Shown one piece after another: positions 24,791 through 33,997 of a DNA stretch of 64,000 bases; position 1 is the stretch's first letter; every line of letters begins with the position of its first letter. The notes below the pieces were generated by a model. That model made no database searches, was not told where the DNA came from, and was given only the letters and a program-made list of their open reading frames with translations. A program made the translations under genes and the position numbers. Origin of the DNA: Algibacter mikhailovii (GTDB lineage: Bacteria; Bacteroidota; Bacteroidia; Flavobacteriales; Flavobacteriaceae); NCBI RefSeq assembly GCF_014651495.1, contig NZ_BMWZ01000002.1:186001-250000 (forward strand), given 5' to 3'.

Positions 24791-24798
24791 TATTTTTG
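24791..24798 (+). promoter_or_regulatory. Candidate -7 box for the small lipoprotein gene
   Basis: TATTTTTG is a full TAnnTTTG match, 17 bp ahead of the lipoprotein ATG at 24815. The -33 element is not clear. Confidence 0.4.
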
Positions 24799-24814
24799 GT
24801 TAAATTTATGTAAT

Positions 24815-25228
24815 ATGAAACAGTTAATTTCCCTATTTTTCATCGCTTTTTTAGTTCTTGGTTGTAGTAATGATGATGACTATAACGATCACGAGTACCA
24901 CCTAGAATATGTTAACACCGTAAGCGCCGACGTACCAGAGGAATTCGTTTTTGGACGTACTTACCGGATTAATGTCACCATAGAATTACCAAATAGTTGT
25001 TATTTTTTCTACAATCAATATGATTACTTCTATGAAGGCACCTCAAGGCTTATATATCCTATTGGCCATGTAGATGACGGTATTCCGTGCACACCTAATA
25101 TCAGGGAGACAACCTTTTCTATACCCGTACAAGCATTACAGTCAGAACCCTATATTTTCAAATTTTATCAAGGGGAAGATGCAGATGGACAAGATATTTT
25201 CTTGACTATTGAAGTACCGGTTATATAA
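24815..25228 (+). CDS. Small hypothetical lipoprotein
   Basis: A 137-residue protein of unknown function. The N-terminus MKQLISLFFIAFLVLGCSND is a typical lipoprotein signal with the lipidated Cys at residue 17 and an acidic NDDD after it, a Bacteroidota export-to-surface type context. The remaining part is beta-rich (YRINVTIELPNSCYFFYNQ, FSIPVQALQSEPYIFKFYQG) and has two further cysteines that could form a disulfide. I set the start at 24815 because upstream in-frame codons break the signal peptide and overlap the -7 box. It is divergent from the gntR operon and followed by its own terminator. Confidence 0.75.
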   Translation: MKQLISLFFIAFLVLGCSNDDDYNDHEYHLEYVNTVSADVPEEFVFGRTYRINVTIELPNSCYFFYNQYDYFYEGTSRLIYPIGHVDDGIPCTPNIRETTFSIPVQALQSEPYIFKFYQGEDADGQDIFLTIEVPVI

Positions 25229-25310
25229 ACCACTTAAAGGGTATGTGATGCTATCGCATCTCACAACATCCTTAAAAAGAATTAAAGAAATACCAATTGG
25301 TATTAAACTA

Positions 25311-25350
25311 AAAAAAGCCTTTGTCTTAGAAAAAGACAAAGGCTTTTTTT
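25311..25350 (+). terminator. Intrinsic terminator after the lipoprotein gene
   Basis: A 17-bp perfect stem: AAAAAAGCCTTTGTCTT (25311-25327) pairs with AAGACAAAGGCTTTTTT (25333-25349), with a five-base loop and a T run. The A run at the left could also end leftward transcripts. Confidence 0.88.
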
Positions 25351-25517
25351 GTAGTTCATTATTACTCAATAAATATAAAACAGGCGTTTACTATGTGTTA
25401 AAGCGCTGATTTTGAAATCACCTTTTTTAGCCTCACCCTATAATTTGTGTAATTTCACAAGTAGCAGTATCTCTTTTAAACGACTGATTATATTAGATTA
25501 AATCGAGTCTTTTATTA

Positions 25518-27659
25518 CTAGTCTACCCAATGCAACACATCTTTTATAACGGACCAGCGTGGTTCCACAATATGAGCACCCCCACCTTCAATCCAATGCT
25601 CAAATAATTGCTTAATAGTTCCATCTTTTTCCTTAAGTTCTAACCATGTATTTACATAAAGCAGCCAAGTATCGTCTTTTACCAAAGGGTAAGTAGTCGG
25701 AATTTTAATCATATCTGGTTGTAAAACATTTACATTATATGAGGGATAAATGATGGTCCATGCCGACCCAGCTTCTGCCGAGTACAACAGGGCATCCATT
25801 TTTTCTTTGTTCTTCTTAAAAAATGGTCTCGGAGAACTGACTTTAACCAATTCTGCATTAGGTAAAAGCTTTTTTATCTTATCCTTAAAATAGTTGTTTG
25901 TATATCCTATTTTTAAATCCTTTTGAGCTAACAAGGCGCTTTTTGATTTAAATTTGGCCCTATTATAATCGGGTACTATCAATGACGCAGTCTGGTCTAG
26001 ATAGGAATTTGACAAGTTATAACTTTCCAAGCCTTGTGTAGTAGATACTAATCCGGACATTACAATATCTATTTGTCCTCTAAATAATAAAGTTTTTATT
26101 TGGTTGGGTGTAACCGCGTAAAATTCCGGTTTCACACCTAATTCCTCTGCCAAATTATAGGCCATTTCAATATCAAATCCCACCATTTCCGCCTTGTCAT
26201 TTTTAAAAGCAAAAGGCAAATGATTGGCCATATAGCCTACTCGTAACACCCCTCGGTTTTTAATTGTTCTAATCTGATTATAAGATTTTCTCTGGGTCGT
26301 ATCGGAAATTAAAACCGAGACATCTTTAATTTGTCCCGTTTTAAATTCTTTAGATAAATTCATAACTATAAAACTTTCATATTGCTCACTTTCACCTAAA
26401 GCATATGCCAAATAGACCCTTGTTCCAATTAACGCAAATGAAGTTAAAACGATTCCAACTAAGACACCTCGTATTAATCTAGGCCACAATATGTGTATAC
26501 TTCCTACGGTCATTTTTACTGCGATTATAGTTAAAGCAACAAGATGAATGGCTCCTAAAACAACACGAATTCGGTCAGTATAAACGCTAGAAATAATAAA
26601 CAGCTGAAACATTTCTTGAGGCAACTTCATTAAATCTAATAAAAATGGGATTCCCGTAACGGGTGCTACAAAGCTACTAAACAGGGTAGCGCCTACAAAG
26701 GTGATGTTTTCTAGAGCGTTAAAAGAATTGCCCATATACCAACCAACAAAAGGTACAAATACAAAAATGACAAAAGTACCTAAGTTTGGAAAAGGGTAAG
26801 CCAAAGGCATCATAATATCAGCCTTTGCAGAAGTTTCATCATCTCTCCCATCTTTATATCGCATTAATTTTTTAACGTTACTAATAAGCTGTGGCAAGAC
26901 CACAATAATTTTTCCAGTTGCAAAAATGGTTAATAAGGTACTTTTAGTCGCGCCAAACAACTCTTTAGGCTTAATACCTGTGGTTACAGAAATTAATAAA
27001 GGCAGCCAATAGAAGCCCAACAATAATACGGCAATGGTATAAATTATAATATAGGCATGGAGTCGTTGAATCTCATCAAAAGACATGGTGCCCGCATTAT
27101 AAGCTGCGATTGCGAAAACGCCATATGGTGTGATCTTTATCACCATTTTATTTATTTGATTCAAAGCATCTGCAATCACATCCATGCTATGCAGTAGATT
27201 CTTTTTTTGATCTATTTTACTTAATCCAATACCTAAAAAAATACTAAACAAAACAACCGCTGGTACAATGTTTTTAGCCATTGAACCAAATGGGTTGGAA
27301 GGGATATAAAGCTCCAAGAAATTTAAAGGTTGCTCCACGGCAATAATAGATGGTTTAAAAAACGAGGATGCAGACCAACTAGGCAATGCCAAAGGAAGGA
27401 GTACCAATGTTACTACGCCAATGGCTAACAAAAGAAATAAAATTTTCAGACCATTAATGACCAATGCCTTTCCTTCTGTTAAAGACATACGTCCTAAATT
27501 GGCAATGATTGAGACCATGATGTATGGTAAAACAGTCATTTGTAACAACCCTACAAAACCATCACCTATTACTTGAAAAAAAGACACATACTCGCCAAAA
27601 AACAATCCAACTGCAACGCCTAACAAAAGACCAATTATTATTTTCTTAGATAAACTCAT
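25518..27659 (-). CDS. Dicarboxylate/amino acid:cation symporter fused to a periplasmic binding domain
   Basis: A 713-residue fusion. Residues about 1-430 are a DAACS (GltP/DctA) transporter: MTVLPYIMVSIIANLG, a GTFVIFVFVP-like reentrant region and SSFVAPVTGIPFLLDL. Residues about 455-700 form a family 3 solute-binding domain (RGVLRVGYMANHLPFAFKN, VGFDIEMAYNLAEELGV, QIDIVMSGLVST, KIGYTNNYFKDK). The binding domain would sit in the periplasm, tethered to the carrier, and present an amino acid or dicarboxylate to it. The frame is continuous, so this is a real fusion. It is monocistronic in this window. Confidence 0.9.
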   Translation of the reverse strand: MSLSKKIIIGLLLGVAVGLFFGEYVSFFQVIGDGFVGLLQMTVLPYIMVSIIANLGRMSLTEGKALVINGLKILFLLLAIGVVTLVLLPLALPSWSASSFFKPSIIAVEQPLNFLELYIPSNPFGSMAKNIVPAVVLFSIFLGIGLSKIDQKKNLLHSMDVIADALNQINKMVIKITPYGVFAIAAYNAGTMSFDEIQRLHAYIIIYTIAVLLLGFYWLPLLISVTTGIKPKELFGATKSTLLTIFATGKIIVVLPQLISNVKKLMRYKDGRDDETSAKADIMMPLAYPFPNLGTFVIFVFVPFVGWYMGNSFNALENITFVGATLFSSFVAPVTGIPFLLDLMKLPQEMFQLFIISSVYTDRIRVVLGAIHLVALTIIAVKMTVGSIHILWPRLIRGVLVGIVLTSFALIGTRVYLAYALGESEQYESFIVMNLSKEFKTGQIKDVSVLISDTTQRKSYNQIRTIKNRGVLRVGYMANHLPFAFKNDKAEMVGFDIEMAYNLAEELGVKPEFYAVTPNQIKTLLFRGQIDIVMSGLVSTTQGLESYNLSNSYLDQTASLIVPDYNRAKFKSKSALLAQKDLKIGYTNNYFKDKIKKLLPNAELVKVSSPRPFFKKNKEKMDALLYSAEAGSAWTIIYPSYNVNVLQPDMIKIPTTYPLVKDDTWLLYVNTWLELKEKDGTIKQLFEHWIEGGGAHIVEPRWSVIKDVLHWVD

Positions 27660-27925
27660 TGAAATACATTTTCTATAAATTTAAAATAATATTGATATCA
27701 AATTGCAGTAAATCAAAATAATAATGTTTTGGACACACAATATATATTTAATTCAGAGGAATAAAATTATTGTAAAAAAACAATTTTGAATGGTTACATA
27801 TGACACGTATCAGCAACTAAATTTGCTAATTGAGACAGAATAGAAGACAATCAAGTTCGTTACCCTGATTATTAACCCATTACTTTTAAAGATTCCTAGA
27901 TTAAGAAGGATTTATTAGGGCATAA
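27660..27925. other. Intergenic region without a recognisable gene
   Basis: AT-rich sequence upstream of the leftward symporter gene, before the tRNA terminator. I see no ORF of useful size, no repeat and no clear promoter box. Confidence 0.5.
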
Positions 27926-27958
27926 AAAAGCCTTTATCTAATAAAAGATAAAGGCTTT
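27926..27958 (-). terminator. Terminator of the tRNA pair
   Basis: The stem AAAGCCTTTATCT pairs with AGATAAAGGCTTT (27946-27958), with a six-base loop. Read leftward it is followed by a T run. It lies just past the tRNA-Leu 3' end. Confidence 0.82.
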
Positions 27959-27960
27959 AG

Positions 27961-28044
27961 TACTGAAGACGGGACTTGAACCCGTACGTCCTAATGGACA
28001 TTGGATTTTAAGTCCAACGTGTCTACCAATTCCACCACTTCAGC
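27961..28044 (-). tRNA. tRNA-Leu (anticodon UAA)
   Basis: An 84-nt cloverleaf on the minus strand. The acceptor GCTGAAG pairs with CTTCAGT. The D-loop region TGGTAGACAC, the anticodon loop CTTAAAA containing TAA, a long variable arm and the T-arm GGGTTCAAGTCCC are all visible. The long variable arm confirms a class II tRNA, and TAA reads UUA leucine codons. CCA is not encoded. It is 26 bp downstream of tRNA-Gly and probably cotranscribed. Confidence 0.95.
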
Positions 28045-28070
28045 ATTGGTATATTTTAAGAAAGTTTCAG

Positions 28071-28142
28071 AGCGAAAGACGGGATTTGAACCCGCGACCC
28101 CCACCTTGGCAAGGTGATGCTCTACCCCTGAGCTACTTTCGC
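28071..28142 (-). tRNA. tRNA-Gly (anticodon GCC)
   Basis: A 72-nt cloverleaf on the minus strand. The acceptor GCGAAAG pairs with CTTTCGC, the D arm is AGCTCAGGGGTAGAGC, the anticodon stem CACCT/AGGTG encloses TGCCA with GCC, and the T arm is GCGGGTTCGAATCCCGT. The 3' CCA is not encoded. Confidence 0.96.
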
Positions 28143-28239
28143 AGTTTTTTAATGAACATACAACCTCTCGATTGCGGATGCAAATTTAAAATATTTATCC
28201 TAAATCCAAAGGCTTTTAATGAAATAATTAAAAAATATT

Positions 28240-30852
28240 TTAAGCTTGCTTTTTCTTAACCAACATCCGTTTAATTTCATTCAATTTCATTAACGCTTCA
28301 ACCGGAGTAAGTGTATCTATATCAGTATGTAAAATTTCATCTTTGATATTCTCCAATAACGGATCGTCAAGATTGAAAAAACTTAACTGCAAGTCGTCAT
28401 TTAACGTTTTTACCTTGTCTGTTAATTCTTCACTAGAATGTGATTTTTCTAATTTTTCTAAAATTTTGTTTGCTCGCCTTAAAACTTGTTGCGGCATACC
28501 TGCCATTTTAGCCACATGAATACCAAAACTATGTGCGCTTCCTCCTTCAACAAGCTTCCTTAAAAATAGGACATTATCTTTCAGTTCTTTTACCGAAACA
28601 TTGAAGTTTTTTATACGCCCAAAAGTTTCACTCATTTCATTAAGCTCGTGGTAATGCGTTGCAAATAATGTTTTTGGATGTGCAGGATGTTCATGTAAAT
28701 ATTCACTAATGGCCCATGCAATAGAAATACCATCATAGGTACTTGTTCCCCGGCCAATTTCATCCAAAAGGACTAAACTTCTTTTAGATATATTATTAAG
28801 AATGGAAGCGGTTTCATTCATCTCCACCATAAAAGTAGACTCGCCCATAGATATATTATCTGAAGCTCCCACCCTGGTAAAAATCTTATCTACAATACCA
28901 ATCCGCGCTTCCTTTGCCGGGACAAAACTCCCTATTTGAGCCAGTAATACTATTAACGCTGTTTGACGTAATATGGCTGATTTACCGGACATATTAGGTC
29001 CTGTAATCATAATAATTTGTTGACTTGTGCCATCTAGAAAAACATCATTGGCAATATAAGCTTCTCCTATTGGTAATTGCTTTTCAATGACCGGATGACG
29101 CCCATCTTTAATATCTAATTCATTAGAATCATCAAGCATAGGGTATACATAATTATTGTCTTTTGCCAATTGCGAAAAACCACACAAGCAATCTAGCTGC
29201 CCTATTAAATAGGCGTTTTGCTGCACGGCTTTTATATATCGACTCATCCATGCTATTAATTCAGAAAACAATTGCTGTTCAATGGCAAGAATGCGTTCTT
29301 CGGCACCTAGAATTTTGGCTTCATATTCCTTTAGTTCTTCTGTAATATACCGTTCTGCGCTTACTAAGGTTTGTTTTCTAATCCATTCTTCTGGTACTTT
29401 ATCTTTATGCGTATTTCGTACTTCAATGTAGTACCCAAACACATTGTTTGAAGCTATCTTAAGTGAGGTAATCCCCGTACGTTCACTTTCACGCTCTAGC
29501 ATAGCATCCAAATAATCTTTACCCGATTTAGATAAGCCCCGGAGTTCATCCAATTCTGCCGAAAAGCCATTTGCAATACTATTTCCTTTTAAAATGTTTA
29601 CAGGAGCATCTTCATTCAAAGTCTCTTTTATTTTCTCACGAAGGACATCACAACTTTGAAGATTATCTCCAATAATACGCAGTGATTCATTTTCTGCTTT
29701 AGAAGCCTGACTTTTTATAGGAACAATAGCTTCTAATGAATTTTTAAGCTGAATAACCTCCCTGGGATTCACTTTCCCTGTTGCTACTTTTGAGATCAAG
29801 CGTTCTAAATCACCAATTTGTTTAATATGATTTTGAACATTGTGAAGTACAACATCTTTTTTTGTTAAAAAGCTAACGACTTCATGACGTTGTTTTATTT
29901 TTTCAACGTTTTTTAAGGGTAATGCTAACCAACGCTTTAGCAACCGCCCTCCCATGGGAGAAATGGTCTTATCAATCACGTTTAAAAGCGTAACCGCATT
30001 GTTATTTGTGGAATTATAAAGCTCTAAATTTCTTATTGTAAACTTATCCATCCAAACATAATCGTCTTCTGCTATTCTAGAAATGGATGTGATATGCTGT
30101 AATTTATGGTGCTGCGTTTCTCCCAAATAATGCAATATAGACCCCGATGCAATAATCCCTTCATACAGATCTTCAATACCAAAGCCCTTTAAACTTTTAG
30201 TATCAAAATGTTTGGTGAGTGTTTCATAGGCATAATCTGTTTGATACACCCAATCCTCTAAATAAAAAGTATGAAAATCTGGACCAAAAGTTTCATTAAA
30301 TAGCGCTCGCTTCTGTTTAGAGACCAATATTTCGCTTGGACTAAAATTTTGAAGTAATTTATCTATATATTCCGCATTTCCTTGTGAGGTTAAGAACTCT
30401 CCAGTAGAAATATCTAAAAAGGAAATACCTATATATTTCTTATCAAAATAGACAGAACACAAAAAATTGTTTGACTTAGACACTAACACTTCATCATTCA
30501 ATGCCACACCAGGAGTTACCAACTCCGTAACGCCGCGTTTCACAATGGTTTTGGTTTGTTTTGGGTCTTCCAACTGGTCACAAATGGCAACACGTTCTCC
30601 TGCCTTTACTAATTTTGGCAAATAGGTGTTTAATGAATGATGTGGAAATCCAGCTAATTCGGTCTCACTTTCGCTTCCAGCCCCGCGCTTCGTTAAAATA
30701 ATACCTAAAATCCCTGCTGCTTTAACGGCATCACTGCCAAAGGTTTCATAAAAATCACCCACACGAAATAATAATAAAGCATCTGGATACTTTACTTTTA
30801 TAGCATTATACTGCTTCATTAAGGGTGTTACTTTTTTTGCTTTTTTTGCCAA
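28240..30852 (-). CDS. mutS: DNA mismatch repair protein MutS
   Basis: An 870-residue MutS1 that recognises mismatches and starts repair. The mismatch-binding Phe-x-Glu is in [12 protein letters not shown] near the N-terminus. The connector, core and clamp domains follow, and the ATPase carries Walker [16 protein letters not shown], the STFMVEM signature and Walker [17 protein letters not shown], with the ATHYHEL switch. The start is a TTG at 30852; the N-terminal [16 protein letters not shown] is the usual flavobacterial MutS beginning, and the next ATG (the M of LMKQYN) would delete conserved residues. Monocistronic and divergent from the SpoU gene. Confidence 0.97.
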   Translation of the reverse strand: MAKKAKKVTPLMKQYNAIKVKYPDALLLFRVGDFYETFGSDAVKAAGILGIILTKRGAGSESETELAGFPHHSLNTYLPKLVKAGERVAICDQLEDPKQTKTIVKRGVTELVTPGVALNDEVLVSKSNNFLCSVYFDKKYIGISFLDISTGEFLTSQGNAEYIDKLLQNFSPSEILVSKQKRALFNETFGPDFHTFYLEDWVYQTDYAYETLTKHFDTKSLKGFGIEDLYEGIIASGSILHYLGETQHHKLQHITSISRIAEDDYVWMDKFTIRNLELYNSTNNNAVTLLNVIDKTISPMGGRLLKRWLALPLKNVEKIKQRHEVVSFLTKKDVVLHNVQNHIKQIGDLERLISKVATGKVNPREVIQLKNSLEAIVPIKSQASKAENESLRIIGDNLQSCDVLREKIKETLNEDAPVNILKGNSIANGFSAELDELRGLSKSGKDYLDAMLERESERTGITSLKIASNNVFGYYIEVRNTHKDKVPEEWIRKQTLVSAERYITEELKEYEAKILGAEERILAIEQQLFSELIAWMSRYIKAVQQNAYLIGQLDCLCGFSQLAKDNNYVYPMLDDSNELDIKDGRHPVIEKQLPIGEAYIANDVFLDGTSQQIIMITGPNMSGKSAILRQTALIVLLAQIGSFVPAKEARIGIVDKIFTRVGASDNISMGESTFMVEMNETASILNNISKRSLVLLDEIGRGTSTYDGISIAWAISEYLHEHPAHPKTLFATHYHELNEMSETFGRIKNFNVSVKELKDNVLFLRKLVEGGSAHSFGIHVAKMAGMPQQVLRRANKILEKLEKSHSSEELTDKVKTLNDDLQLSFFNLDDPLLENIKDEILHTDIDTLTPVEALMKLNEIKRMLVKKKQA

Positions 30853-30981
30853 GGTTAAAGTGGTTTTTAAATATTACTTTTGTGGAAATTGTAGCATGCA
30901 ATGTACTATTAATTTCATGTGTTTTGAAGTTGATTTTCTATAAGTTATCTACAATTCGAATGAGATTTCAACAATAAAACC

Positions 30982-31521
30982 ATGCGTAAACTTAAAAATA
31001 ACGAATTAGAAAGATTAAGTATTGACGGATTTAAAGCGGCAAAAAAAACACCCATAATTATCATTCTTGATAACATAAGAAGCCTCAATAACATAGGCTC
31101 TGTATTTAGAACTAGTGATGCTTTTTTAGTTGAAAAAATTTACCTCTGCGGCATTACAGCCACACCACCACATAAAGACATTCATAAAACAGCATTAGGA
31201 AGCACCGATACCGTTGCGTGGGAATATGTTGAAAAAACCATGGATTTAGTTAACAAACTAAAAACTGAGCATGTTAAAATATGTGCTATAGAACAAGCCG
31301 AAAAAGCAACCATGCTTAATCGTTTTGAAGTTGAATCAAACCAGAAATATGCGCTAATTTTTGGAAATGAAGTAAAAGGTGTGACGCAGGACATAGTAAG
31401 TTCCAGTGATGCAGTAATTGAAATTCCTCAATTTGGTACCAAACACTCTTTAAACATATCAGTTAGCTGCGGGATTGTTGTTTGGGATTTGTTTAGCAAG
31501 TTATCTACGCTCGAGAACTAG
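30982..31521 (+). CDS. SpoU/TrmH-family RNA 2'-O-methyltransferase
   Basis: A 179-residue SPOUT methyltransferase that methylates a ribose 2'-OH in tRNA or rRNA with SAM. The three family motifs are clear: NIRSLNNIGSVFRTSDAF (motif 1), LIFGNEVKGVTQD (motif 2) and IPQFGTKHSLNISVSCGIVVW (motif 3, trefoil knot). There is no N-terminal L30e-like domain, so it is a minimal form. The target nucleotide cannot be told from sequence. The stop codon shares a base with the GTG start of the next methyltransferase gene, indicating cotranscription. Confidence 0.9.
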   Translation: MRKLKNNELERLSIDGFKAAKKTPIIIILDNIRSLNNIGSVFRTSDAFLVEKIYLCGITATPPHKDIHKTALGSTDTVAWEYVEKTMDLVNKLKTEHVKICAIEQAEKATMLNRFEVESNQKYALIFGNEVKGVTQDIVSSSDAVIEIPQFGTKHSLNISVSCGIVVWDLFSKLSTLEN

Positions 31522-32180
31522 TGAGTAAAAAGTTAAAGACACCCTGGCCCACTAAAGCTGTCATGAATCAAATTTATGACCTACATCTTTGGGGTGGAAG
31601 AGATACTGACTTTTATTCTGGAGCGGGTTCACATCAACTAGATATTATAGAGCCTTATATTAAGGTGGTTACAGACTTTTTAGCGTCTTTTAATCCGCCC
31701 TTAATAGTTTGTGATTTAGGTTGTGGCGATTTTAACATAGGCAAGCAATTGCTTCCATTTACTAAGAAATATATTGCAGTTGACATTGTTGAACCGCTTA
31801 TTAAAAGAAACAGGGCCACTTTTACTGCCGATAATTTAGAATTTCAATGTTTTGATATTGCCAAAGACACACTTCCAAATTGCGACTGTATTATTCTGCG
31901 ACAAGTAATACAACACCTTTCAAACAACGAGATATTACAAATTGTAAAAAAGCTTCGAAATTATAAATACGTTATTCTCACAGAGCACCTTCCTATAGGA
32001 GATTTTACACCTAATAAAAATATTATTTCTGGTCAAGGCATTCGAATAAAACAGCAAAGCGGTGTTGACCTATTACAACCGCCTTTTAATTTAAAAGTAA
32101 AGTCAGAACAGCACTTTGGGTCCCACATATTAGAGGGGAACAAAGGCCTTATTACAACCAAATTATTTACACTCTTTTAG
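31521..32180 (+). CDS. Class I SAM-dependent methyltransferase
   Basis: A 219-residue Rossmann-fold methyltransferase. Motif I is IVCDLGCGDFNIGKQL, with YIAVDIVEPLIKRN (motif II acidic residue) and CIILRQVIQHLSNNEILQIV after it, the last a typical post-II/III segment. The N-terminal WGGRDTDFYSGAGSH motif recurs in small uncharacterised bacterial methyltransferases. The start is a GTG overlapping the last base of the upstream stop codon (TAGTG), so it is coupled to the SpoU gene. The substrate is unknown. Confidence 0.85.
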   Translation: MSKKLKTPWPTKAVMNQIYDLHLWGGRDTDFYSGAGSHQLDIIEPYIKVVTDFLASFNPPLIVCDLGCGDFNIGKQLLPFTKKYIAVDIVEPLIKRNRATFTADNLEFQCFDIAKDTLPNCDCIILRQVIQHLSNNEILQIVKKLRNYKYVILTEHLPIGDFTPNKNIISGQGIRIKQQSGVDLLQPPFNLKVKSEQHFGSHILEGNKGLITTKLFTLF

Positions 32181-32213
32181 TACAAGTAAGTTTTCAAAAT
32201 AATCGATAACCCT

Positions 32214-32762
32214 CTAATCCCAAGATGATAGGCCTATAATTTCACCATTTGGGCCTACAAAGAATGTGTATTTATCTCTAACATAATGTTCGTTTTCTAA
32301 CGCATACCCTTCTGCTTTTAGCTTATCACCAATGGGACCAATATCATTCACTTTAAGCATAAAATGGTTATGGTTCGTATTTCCTACCGGACCAATGGTG
32401 TTCTGAAATTCAGGAGCCGTTAAGGACAAACTTATTTCTAAATCTTCAGCCTTTAATTTCATAACAAGCATCCCTTCTAAACCAGGACCATGAAGCACTT
32501 TAGCGTCGGACATTTTAAACCCAAGGATTTCACGATAGAGTTTTAATGTTTTTTCAAGTTCAAGCACATGAATACAGATATAATTTAAACCAGTAACTCG
32601 AGCCTCTGTTGTTACGTCTTCTTTCTCATTTCCCGATTGTACATTTTGCGAAAAACTAGAACTTATACTGAGCAACACCAATGTCACAATTAGGGTGTAT
32701 TTCCATGTGAGCATAGTAAAAACGTTTTTCTCTTTATTAAGGTTTCCTGTGACAGTTTTCAT
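32214..32762 (-). CDS. Exported VOC (glyoxalase/bleomycin-resistance fold) protein
   Basis: A 182-residue protein with one vicinal-oxygen-chelate domain: TGLNYICIHVLELEKTLKLY (first beta-alpha unit with metal-type His), HFMLKVNDIGPIGDKL and FFVGPNGEIIGL. It is preceded by a signal peptide (LTWKYTLIVTLVLLSISSSF, ending before SQN), so it should be periplasmic, which is unusual for VOC enzymes. The start is uncertain: ATG at 32762 gives an extended N-region, ATG at 32714 gives a tighter signal peptide, and a farther ATG at 32849 is unlikely. Enzyme activity is unknown. Confidence 0.75.
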   Translation of the reverse strand: MKTVTGNLNKEKNVFTMLTWKYTLIVTLVLLSISSSFSQNVQSGNEKEDVTTEARVTGLNYICIHVLELEKTLKLYREILGFKMSDAKVLHGPGLEGMLVMKLKAEDLEISLSLTAPEFQNTIGPVGNTNHNHFMLKVNDIGPIGDKLKAEGYALENEHYVRDKYTFFVGPNGEIIGLSSWD

Positions 32763-32976
32763 GATATATTTCTTTTTAAAAGCGTTAACGAAAATCACTG
32801 CACAACTTATGAAAAAAAAAGATGCCCTAAGATAGTCCCTGCTCCACAATAAGGTCTAATTGACTACAAATAACTGATAAAAAACTTGACAAGTGCTATA
32901 ACACAGAAAAATGGGAATAGGATAAAACAAAAATGTCGTAAAATTACTCTCTAATACATCATTAATTTTTAATGTC

Positions 32977-33870
32977 ATGAATAAAGCATTTTTTTTCATT
33001 CTTTTACTTCTAACATCTTGTTCTCAACTTAAAAATGATAAGATATCTAATGATGAAAAAAACTCTAATTGGCAGGAATTAATCGATAAAGACCTAACAC
33101 AATGGGATGTATTTTTAAGCTACCAGCACCAACCAGGATATGACGGATCACAGCCAAAAGATGCGGATGGAAAACTAATACCTCCTATTGGATTGAATAC
33201 ACCAAGCTACAATGTCTTTACAACATTTCAGGAAGGTAATGAGACCATTATTAAGAATACGGGTGAATTCTATGGCTGTTTAATCACCAAAAAGGTGTTT
33301 AAAAATTATCACTTCCAATTAAAATATAGATGGGGAAATAAAACCTGGGCTTACCGAAAAGATTTATTAAAAGATTCAGGTATTCTATACCATTCCATAG
33401 GACCAATGGGTGTTGAATATTGGCGGTCATGGATGTTATCTCAAGAATTCCAAATTATGGAGGGCCATACAGGTGATTTTTGGAGTCAAAAAAATTCGGC
33501 AATAGACATTAGAGCTTATAAACCGGAATCTGTTTTAACACCTTTGGCTCATGAATCTCAAGACTTTTTGCCAGTGGGCATGAATAGCCCATTTAGAAAC
33601 TATTGCAGGAGAAAAGGTAATTATGAGAAACCCCATGACGAATGGAATACCTTGGATCTTTATTGTTTTGAAGGCCAAAGTCTACATGTTGTAAATGGAG
33701 AGGTTGTTATGATTTTAAGAAACTCTAGATATGTTGATGATAATGGCATAGACGTTCCATTAATTCAAGGTAAGATTCAAATTCAAAGTGAAGCTGCTGA
33801 AATATTTTTTAAAAATATAAGAATAAGGGAAATAGATTCATTAACGCAAGAGCAAAAGAATCTATTTTAA
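32977..33870 (+). CDS. DUF1080 (3-keto-disaccharide hydrolase-like) lipoprotein
   Basis: A 297-residue predicted lipoprotein: signal MNKAFFFILLLLTSCSQ with the lipid Cys at residue 15. The body is a jelly-roll DUF1080 domain: WQELIDKDLTQWDVFLS, FYGCLITKKVFKNYHFQLKY (core strand pair), SGILYHSIGP, QEFQIMEGHTGDFW and WNTLDLYCFEGQSLHVVNGE. Characterised DUF1080 members hydrolyse 3-keto-glycosides, and others probably bind sugars. It is separated from the cupin gene by 127 bp. A carbohydrate role in the cell envelope is likely; the exact reaction is not shown. Confidence 0.85.
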   Translation: MNKAFFFILLLLTSCSQLKNDKISNDEKNSNWQELIDKDLTQWDVFLSYQHQPGYDGSQPKDADGKLIPPIGLNTPSYNVFTTFQEGNETIIKNTGEFYGCLITKKVFKNYHFQLKYRWGNKTWAYRKDLLKDSGILYHSIGPMGVEYWRSWMLSQEFQIMEGHTGDFWSQKNSAIDIRAYKPESVLTPLAHESQDFLPVGMNSPFRNYCRRKGNYEKPHDEWNTLDLYCFEGQSLHVVNGEVVMILRNSRYVDDNGIDVPLIQGKIQIQSEAAEIFFKNIRIREIDSLTQEQKNLF

Positions 33871-33947
33871 AAGCAAAAATCACAGCTCTTTTAAAAACTC
33901 TTTTTTAATCCCCTTTAATTACGCCTAAATGAAATCATGGATTTAAG

Positions 33948-33978
33948 TTGGTCAATTAAGACTTAATACGTAAATTGG
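33948..33978 (+). promoter_or_regulatory. Candidate promoter of the bicupin gene
   Basis: TTG at 33948-33950, a 20-bp spacer and TAAATTGG at 33971-33978 (one mismatch from TAnnTTTG). The -7 part lies inside the adjacent palindrome, so a bound regulator would exclude polymerase. Confidence 0.35.
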
Positions 33979-33988
33979 TTAACCAATT
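33973..33988. promoter_or_regulatory. GntR-type operator palindrome upstream of the cupin gene
   Basis: AATTGGTTAACCAATT is a perfect 16-bp palindrome containing TTGGTTAACCAA, the TnGTnnACnA-type core of GntR-family sites. It lies 9 bp before the bicupin ATG. Its half-site differs from the one before the 24-kb gntR, so another regulator is expected. Confidence 0.6.
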
Positions 33989-33997
33989 ATTCATGTT

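Noticed and set aside
27961-28142. tRNA pair as an integration site for a mobile element
   Set aside because: No integrase, direct repeat of a tRNA end, or composition shift was seen near the two tRNA genes.
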